From assembly GCA_900554845.1 (NCBI GenBank), contig USIY01000058.1, positions 1 through 10,832 on the forward strand: 10,832 nucleotides of DNA. Reading direction: 5' to 3'. The translations under genes and the position numbers were made by a program. Shown here piece after piece: positions 6,798 to 10,832 of the stretch (its first letter is position 1; every line of letters begins with the position of its first letter). The notes beneath the pieces are model-generated. The model was not told the DNA's origin. It did not search any database and worked only from the letters and a program-made list of their open reading frames with translations. The DNA comes from an uncultured Bacteroidales bacterium (GTDB taxonomy: Bacteria > Bacteroidota > Bacteroidia > Bacteroidales > Muribaculaceae).

Positions 6798-7889
6798 GTG
6801 AGCAATATCGACAATAACGACACTGACGTCCGGAAACGATGGCTGCATTTGGTGGTGGCTGGAGACCGGAGGGTATATCGGAAGGCGAAGGAGATGGCCC
6901 TGACTTGTCACATGCCGGCTTATAACTCCGATCCAAAAGCCCGGACCAGAATCACCGTGCTGGTGAACGACCTTACGGAAGCGCAGGATTTCGTTTTTGA
7001 ATATCAGGAATTGTTTGACAATTCTTATTGGCGCGTGGTGGACTTGACGGGGAAGCGTCCTGAAATTGACATGCACCGTCCTCAGTACGAGGGGCGGCGC
7101 CCGGACTTTGTGGATGTGGAATGGGAGTTTGTGGTAGGGCGCATGTCGAATCCGGTTCTTCAGGCAAAAATGCGTAGATGGGCCGGTGACCAAAGGCAGA
7201 TGCTGGCCGTCATTCTTTGTTATGACGATGCCGACAAGAATGAAAAATATTCGGCCATGCTGAAAAGGCGTTTGCCAATGTCCGTAAAGATCGAAGTCAG
7301 TAATGATGATCCGGCGGAAGACGCCCGACGACAGGAAGAATATATGCGGATGGGCAAGTATGTGCATTATTTCTATCAGACGAGTTATAACCGCGATCAG
7401 GTTCCCACGGAACTCCCGGAGGATGCGGTGGATCAGGCCTGGAACGCCTTGGACGATACCTTGAAGCGTTCCAACGTATACAATGTGATGTCGATTCCTG
7501 TAAAGATGGAGATCCTTGGTCATGACCGCAGTGACTGGGACACATTTTACGCCCTGACGGCCGAGGAAATAGAAATTCTTACGGAGGTGGAGCACAACCG
7601 CTGGTGCGTGGAGCGTCTGATGCAGGGGTCGCGTCCCTGTACCGACAAGGAGCGTAAGGAAGTGGAGAAGGACATGTGTCTGCGTCTCTCTGATCCGGAA
7701 TATGCCGGGGCCAATCCTGTGTCGCTGAAAAAACGCTACAAGACTGAGCGGAACGCCCATTATGATTTGTGCGCCTATTCGGAGTTAGGTGTGGACGAGA
7801 CCGGACTCCCGGTGACCCGTTACGACCGGGACCTTGTGGCCGCCATACCGCTGATTGTCAAAACATATCACGACCGATACAATGGATAA
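6798..7889 (+). CDS. Rossmann-like plus RyR-domain protein, first gene of a signalling operon
   Basis: 363 residues, soluble. The start must be the GTG at 6798: an in-frame TAG lies one codon further upstream, and the first predicted strand (WLHLVVAGD, 15-23) precedes the first internal ATG (residue 33). Residues 15 to about 200 look like a Rossmann-type alpha/beta domain of TrkA-N / nucleotide-sensor kind: a first strand, RITVLVNDL (51-59), LFDNSYWRVVDLTG (72-85), DFVDVEWEFVVG (103-114), LAVILCYDDAD (136-146), although a classic GxGxxG loop is not visible. Residues about 252-355 carry a ryanodine-receptor (RyR) repeat domain: EVEHNRWCVERLMQG (263-277), HYDLCAYSEL (321-330), YDRDLVAAIPLIV (342-354), with an insertion of about 25 residues in between. 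In eukaryotes RyR repeats are part of the calcium channel; bacterial versions are thought to bind nucleotide-type ligands. A cytoplasmic ligand sensor is inferred. The stop overlaps the next gene's start by 8 bases. Confidence 0.75.
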   Translation: MSNIDNNDTDVRKRWLHLVVAGDRRVYRKAKEMALTCHMPAYNSDPKARTRITVLVNDLTEAQDFVFEYQELFDNSYWRVVDLTGKRPEIDMHRPQYEGRRPDFVDVEWEFVVGRMSNPVLQAKMRRWAGDQRQMLAVILCYDDADKNEKYSAMLKRRLPMSVKIEVSNDDPAEDARRQEEYMRMGKYVHYFYQTSYNRDQVPTELPEDAVDQAWNALDDTLKRSNVYNVMSIPVKMEILGHDRSDWDTFYALTAEEIEILTEVEHNRWCVERLMQGSRPCTDKERKEVEKDMCLRLSDPEYAGANPVSLKKRYKTERNAHYDLCAYSELGVDETGLPVTRYDRDLVAAIPLIVKTYHDRYNG

Positions 7890-9147
7890 GCACTATACCT
7901 TGACAGGAAAGCGTGGCGTTTATACCGCCGGCAGCGATAGTGTGGTGACAATCGGCCAGGTTCAGGGCTGTGACGTCCGGATAGTCAACCGCACCCGGTA
8001 CGTGGACGTGCTGTTTGCCAAGATTGTGCCGGACCGCGACGGCGAAGGCTGGCACTTGATTAAATGCACCGCATATTATCCGATTCTGGTGAACGGAATT
8101 GAAATGAACCGCGTGCACTATCTTCATGACGGCGACCGTCTGGAGTTCCCGAACGCCGCCGTTACTTTCCATATCCGCGAAGGAGAACGCATGAATCCGT
8201 CAGTGACCCATATACACAAGGACAATAGAATTTATTGGGCTGTCGGTGCGGCGTTACTGTTGATTGTGGCCTTGGCGGGATATTATATATTCGACCGGGA
8301 CCGCGACACCATCTCGTCCGGTATGCGCGCGGAAATTGAAAAGTCCGTTTATTCGGTGCGCGTGGACAGTCTGCAGCTTGTGCGCGGAGATACCGTCGTG
8401 GACAGTTACAGCTATGCGTCGGCGCCCTCCGGAACGGCGTTTCTGACTACGGATTCCCTTTTGGTGACGGCACGTCATTGCCTGCAGCCATGGCTCAATA
8501 TGGTGCGTCCGGAGGAATATTCAAAAATCACATCCATGACTGAATGGCCCGTTGAAAAGGCGCTGTATGCCGAAACCGAAAACCAATGGGCCGACAGCGC
8601 TGTGTGGAGAATACGGTCGTTCATGACGTTCTCGGATGAATCGGGAAATTCTTTCACTCGAAATTCCGATGAGTTCAGAATCAACACGGACCTTGACGAG
8701 ATCGTTGAGCTGGGCGATTACAACGAAACTAAGTTTTGGCGCAGCATTTCTCATCGTTATAATCGCGAGGACATGATGCTCGGCGATGTGGCCGTGGCAA
8801 AAGACGCACACGCGGGAACTATTCCGATCGCCTCCTCGGGGGAACTGCGCAAATTGCTGACTCCCGGCGTCAGGCTGACATTCGTGGGACATCCTGAATC
8901 GGCTGTGGGAGGGAACCGCCTGGATTATAAGACCGACGAGCTGCACATGCCGCTCCGCGAGACTGCAGGGCATCCCGGACGGCTGTTCGTGCTGGCTCAT
9001 GACGGTTCGCTGATTCATGGCTTTTCCGGCGGACCTGTATTGGTGCGCGACGGCATGGGCTTCAAGGCTGTGGGAATCATCTCGGTAGTCGACGGCCGCA
9101 ATGGAAATCGTTCATATTCCGTGCCGACATCCGAAATCAAAAAGTGA
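7882..9147 (+). CDS. Degenerate FHA domain - membrane helix - periplasmic trypsin-like serine protease
   Basis: 421 residues from the ATG at 7882; a TTG at 7855 could add nine but the ATG overlaps the upstream stop by 8 bases, as expected for coupled genes. Residues about 1-102 look like an FHA domain: a TIGQVQGCDVRI strand (23-34), an ILVNG turn (68-72) and DGDRLEF (83-89). The Arg of the GRxxS motif is Gln (Q26) and the Ser/His of the second motif are missing, so phosphothreonine binding is doubtful. One helix follows (about 118-137, IYWAVGAALLLIVALAGYYIF minus its last residue), then a periplasmic chymotrypsin-fold domain: His199 in TARHC, Asp302 in LGDVAVAKD, Ser382 in HGFSGGPV. The triad is complete. 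The His-Asp spacing of 103 residues is long for the fold and implies an insertion. Its place beside a kinase-like protein suggests signalling from cytoplasm to a periplasmic protease; that link is inferred. Confidence 0.85.
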   Translation: MDKHYTLTGKRGVYTAGSDSVVTIGQVQGCDVRIVNRTRYVDVLFAKIVPDRDGEGWHLIKCTAYYPILVNGIEMNRVHYLHDGDRLEFPNAAVTFHIREGERMNPSVTHIHKDNRIYWAVGAALLLIVALAGYYIFDRDRDTISSGMRAEIEKSVYSVRVDSLQLVRGDTVVDSYSYASAPSGTAFLTTDSLLVTARHCLQPWLNMVRPEEYSKITSMTEWPVEKALYAETENQWADSAVWRIRSFMTFSDESGNSFTRNSDEFRINTDLDEIVELGDYNETKFWRSISHRYNREDMMLGDVAVAKDAHAGTIPIASSGELRKLLTPGVRLTFVGHPESAVGGNRLDYKTDELHMPLRETAGHPGRLFVLAHDGSLIHGFSGGPVLVRDGMGFKAVGIISVVDGRNGNRSYSVPTSEIKK

Positions 9148-9149
9148 AT

Positions 9150-9770
9150 ATGCAGATACATAAAGGAATAAAATACACCATTTGCGCCGAAGGGAATAGT
9201 GTCCGGAAATCGGACGGCGTGACGGAAGTGTCGATGCCCTATTATCCTGAGCGCGACGCGTCGGCGTTGGCCGGGGAAATTGATGAGCTTACGGCATGGA
9301 GGATTCTTCACGATGTTGCGGCACAGGCGCAAGGATCGGACACACCGGTAGAACCGGAGCATATTATGATCGACGGTGCCGGATTCATTCTAAATCCTTT
9401 TTCCCGCAGCCTTGACGCGAAGTTTACTGCTCCGGAGGGGTATGAAGCGGTATGGGCGCTGGGCGCCAGTGTGTTCTATATCTTTTTGGGATGCCATGTG
9501 TTTCAGGGACTCGGAGGGAAAGGGGAGACCCCGACGGCCCCGATACCGACTCTTAGACGTGAATTGCCTGAATTGAGCGGATTGATAGCCGCATGTCTTG
9601 CTTATGATCCAAAGCGACGCCCTTCGCTTCAGCGTATAGTGGAGGTGGCGGATTATAATCTGGTGCGTTGTGGCCGTAATGTCATGGAATTTCCTCCTAA
9701 GAAAAGAAATTACGAAACAGGGATCTCCTCCGACGACCTTGATTACGGATGGCCGGAAGAAATGGATTGA
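9150..9770 (+). CDS. Truncated protein kinase-like protein (pseudokinase)
   Basis: 206 residues from the ATG at 9150, two bases after the upstream stop (a GTG at 9144 would add two residues). The C-terminal lobe of the Ser/Thr kinase fold is recognisable: an AWRILHDVAAQAQG helix (49-62), EPEHIMIDGAGFIL (68-81, where kinases have the D-x-K-P-x-N-I-L-I catalytic loop and following strand), TAPEG (93-97), VWALGASVFYIFLG (101-114) and CLAYDPKRRPSLQRIV (149-164). It lacks what catalysis needs: the N-lobe is reduced to about 45 residues with no glycine loop and no lysine-glutamate pair, the HRD aspartate is gone, DFG reads NPF (82-84), and the Asp of DxWxLG is Ala (100). It is therefore a pseudokinase, probably a binding scaffold. 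There are no membrane segments. The acidic tail (residues 191-206) is distinctive. It sits between a FHA-bearing protease gene and a secreted-protein gene. Confidence 0.8.
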   Translation: MQIHKGIKYTICAEGNSVRKSDGVTEVSMPYYPERDASALAGEIDELTAWRILHDVAAQAQGSDTPVEPEHIMIDGAGFILNPFSRSLDAKFTAPEGYEAVWALGASVFYIFLGCHVFQGLGGKGETPTAPIPTLRRELPELSGLIAACLAYDPKRRPSLQRIVEVADYNLVRCGRNVMEFPPKKRNYETGISSDDLDYGWPEEMD

Positions 9771-9775
9771 CGCTT

Positions 9776-10390
9776 ATGAGAAAAATTATAATTTTGTTGA
9801 CAATATTTCTGTCGGCGCTTGCGTCCTTTGCCCAGAACGCGGAGCTGAACGCATTGGCCGACATTGTGATGGCTCTTCAGGGTGGCGGTGAGAAGGCGTA
9901 TAAGTCGGCTGTGGCCCGGTTGGCCAAGGACTCCCGGTGGACACCTATGGACGAGCTCGGGTTTAATCGCGACATCGAATGCAGGGCGTCCGAGCGTGTG
10001 CCGGGATTCAAGCTCAATTCCGTCATGACCAACGCGGAGAATGCAAACCGCTACCAGACCACCACGGCCGATCATCTGAACGGAGCCGACAGCCGTTTCA
10101 ATTATTCGCTCTATGAGAAGACTCTGAAGGCCGGCAAGACAGCCTCGTTCGAACTTCGCGAACGTTGGGGCGACCAGGTGTTCCTGATAATACCTTATTC
10201 GGGTAAAAGTGCTAAAATATCCGCGAAGGCGTCGTCCGGCACCAAGGCTTTCTCACAGACTGCTTACGGCTCCGGAGGAATCAGGCTTGAGGGGAAAGCC
10301 ACAAAGGGAAAGCCCCTTAAGATCAGCGTGACCAACGGTTCGGACAAGCCGATTTCCTACGTCATAATAAATTACAATTCGCGCAAATGA
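9776..10390 (+). CDS. Small secreted protein of unknown function
   Basis: 204 residues from the ATG at 9776. An upstream in-frame ATG at 9749 lies inside the previous gene and would put polar residues before the signal peptide, so it is not used. The N-terminus is a standard signal peptide (MRKIIILLTIFLSALASFAQ), with cleavage likely after SFA (residue 19); there is no lipobox cysteine. The first mature half is helical (23-58). The second half, about 115-203, alternates hydrophobic and polar residues (TASFELRE, QVFLIIPYSG, IRLEGKA, LKISVTNGS, SYVIINYNS) and looks like a small beta-sandwich, possibly a ligand- or protein-binding module. The only Cys is C69. I do not recognise the family. It begins 5 bases after the pseudokinase gene and its stop overlaps the next start by four bases (ATGA), so it is made together with the protease and TPR-type proteins and would meet the protease domain in the periplasm. 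Confidence 0.75.
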   Translation: MRKIIILLTIFLSALASFAQNAELNALADIVMALQGGGEKAYKSAVARLAKDSRWTPMDELGFNRDIECRASERVPGFKLNSVMTNAENANRYQTTTADHLNGADSRFNYSLYEKTLKAGKTASFELRERWGDQVFLIIPYSGKSAKISAKASSGTKAFSQTAYGSGGIRLEGKATKGKPLKISVTNGSDKPISYVIINYNSRK

Positions 10391-10832
10391 GGCTTTTCTT
10401 ATCATTGATATTGTCGGCTACGGCTCTAATGGCTTTTGCGGATGCCGGGATCGACGCTTTGATCTCAAAGGGCAACCGTGCCTATGAGCTGGGACAACGG
10501 GAAGTGATCCGGGAATGTATCGATTCCATAATGAATGATCCGGAATTTTCGAAAGCCGACAGAGACGAACGCGTGGAGGACATGGTGTCTTTACTGAAGC
10601 TTGAAGGCAACTATTACTATGAGTACGGTTCTCAGGACGCCCGTGCGTTTCAGCTGGCCGAGGAAGCCTATGACGGCGCTTGCGCGTTGATCGACAACAA
10701 TCCGAACACTTCCTTCCGCAGCGACATGAAAACTCTGTTGCTTCGCGAGAAGGCTCAGCTTTACTATCGGCTCGGCCGATACATGGAGGCAGTGGAGGCC
10801 TTGCGCGAGGCCGACGACAGAATGGAATACAC
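10387..10832 (+). CDS. Secreted helical TPR-type protein, N-terminal part (runs off window)
   Basis: 148 complete codons are present and the frame is open to the window end. The ATG at 10387 overlaps the preceding TGA in an ATGA junction, a sign of translational coupling. Translation begins MRLFLSLILSATALMAFADA, a signal peptide probably cut after AFA (18). The rest is helical with TPR-like pairs: ISKGNRAYELGQREVIREC (26-44), EGNYYYEYGSQDARAFQLAEEAY (73-95, an A/B helix pair) and KAQLYYRLGRYMEAVEALREAD (122-143), the last a good TPR fit with its Y-x-x-x-G-R-Y-x-E-A core. TPR proteins of this sort act as docking scaffolds; in Bacteroidota secreted versions are sometimes followed by CHAT (caspase-like) or histidine-kinase domains, but nothing of the kind is visible in the part present. 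Function is unknown; helical-repeat call is fairly sure. Confidence 0.75.
   Translation, partial: MRLFLSLILSATALMAFADAGIDALISKGNRAYELGQREVIRECIDSIMNDPEFSKADRDERVEDMVSLLKLEGNYYYEYGSQDARAFQLAEEAYDGACALIDNNPNTSFRSDMKTLLLREKAQLYYRLGRYMEAVEALREADDRMEY

Noticed and set aside
6783..7760. Open frame of 325 codons on the minus strand opposite the RyR gene.
   Set aside because: It is entirely antisense to a gene with clear domain motifs and operon context; its His/Arg/Pro-rich translation with no recognisable motif is typical of a mirror frame.
7855..7881. TTG start for the FHA-protease gene.
   Set aside because: The ATG at 7882 is a better start codon, overlaps the upstream stop in the usual coupled manner and loses no part of the FHA domain.
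10387..10832. Calling the last gene a CHAT-domain (caspase-like) protein from operon analogy.
   Set aside because: Only a signal peptide and TPR-like helices are in the window; no CHAT motif can be seen.

Overview
The window looks like chromosomal DNA of an anaerobic gut-type Bacteroidota, probably order Bacteroidales and possibly a Muribaculaceae-like lineage. Three things point there: a good match to the Bacteroidota promoter pattern (TTTG, 19 bp, TAnnTTTG) ahead of one gene, a PorZ-like protein of the type IX secretion system, and the absence of strong Shine-Dalgarno sites. The family-level placement is inference. The region is gene-dense: ten genes (two cut by the window edges), no RNA genes, insertion sequences or CRISPR arrays seen, and no gene-free stretch longer than about 170 bases.

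Left part, minus strand (1-2013). Reading in the direction of transcription: an acyltransferase-3 membrane protein (2013-958); a striking homologue of animal steroid 5-alpha-reductase (898-119) with its own promoter abutting the start codon; and, 5 bases further, the first 37 codons of an Old Yellow Enzyme-family flavin oxidoreductase (113-1, continuing off the window). A 5-alpha-reductase paired with an OYE-type reductase is the hallmark of gut-bacterial steroid and bile-acid reducing loci, so this is one of the two main points of interest.

Centre, plus strand (2183-6705). After a divergent intergenic region come a 904-residue secreted double-propeller protein that resembles PorZ, and a five-helix membrane enzyme of the LtaS / alkaline-phosphatase superfamily that probably moves a phosphorus-containing head group onto a periplasmic or surface glycan or lipid. 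Between them lies a long near-perfect hairpin that includes the stop codon of the first gene.

Right part, plus strand (6798 to end). A tightly packed five-gene operon (gaps of +5 bases or less, two overlaps) encodes: a Rossmann-like plus ryanodine-receptor (RyR) domain protein; a protein with a degenerate FHA domain inside, one membrane helix, and a trypsin-like protease outside; a truncated pseudokinase with no N-lobe and no catalytic aspartates; a small secreted protein of unknown function; and a secreted TPR-type helical protein cut by the window end. The layout suggests a signalling or conflict-type system in which a cytoplasmic sensor (RyR protein, pseudokinase, FHA) controls a periplasmic protease that acts with the two secreted partners. 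That joint function is inference; the domain content and gene coupling are seen directly.
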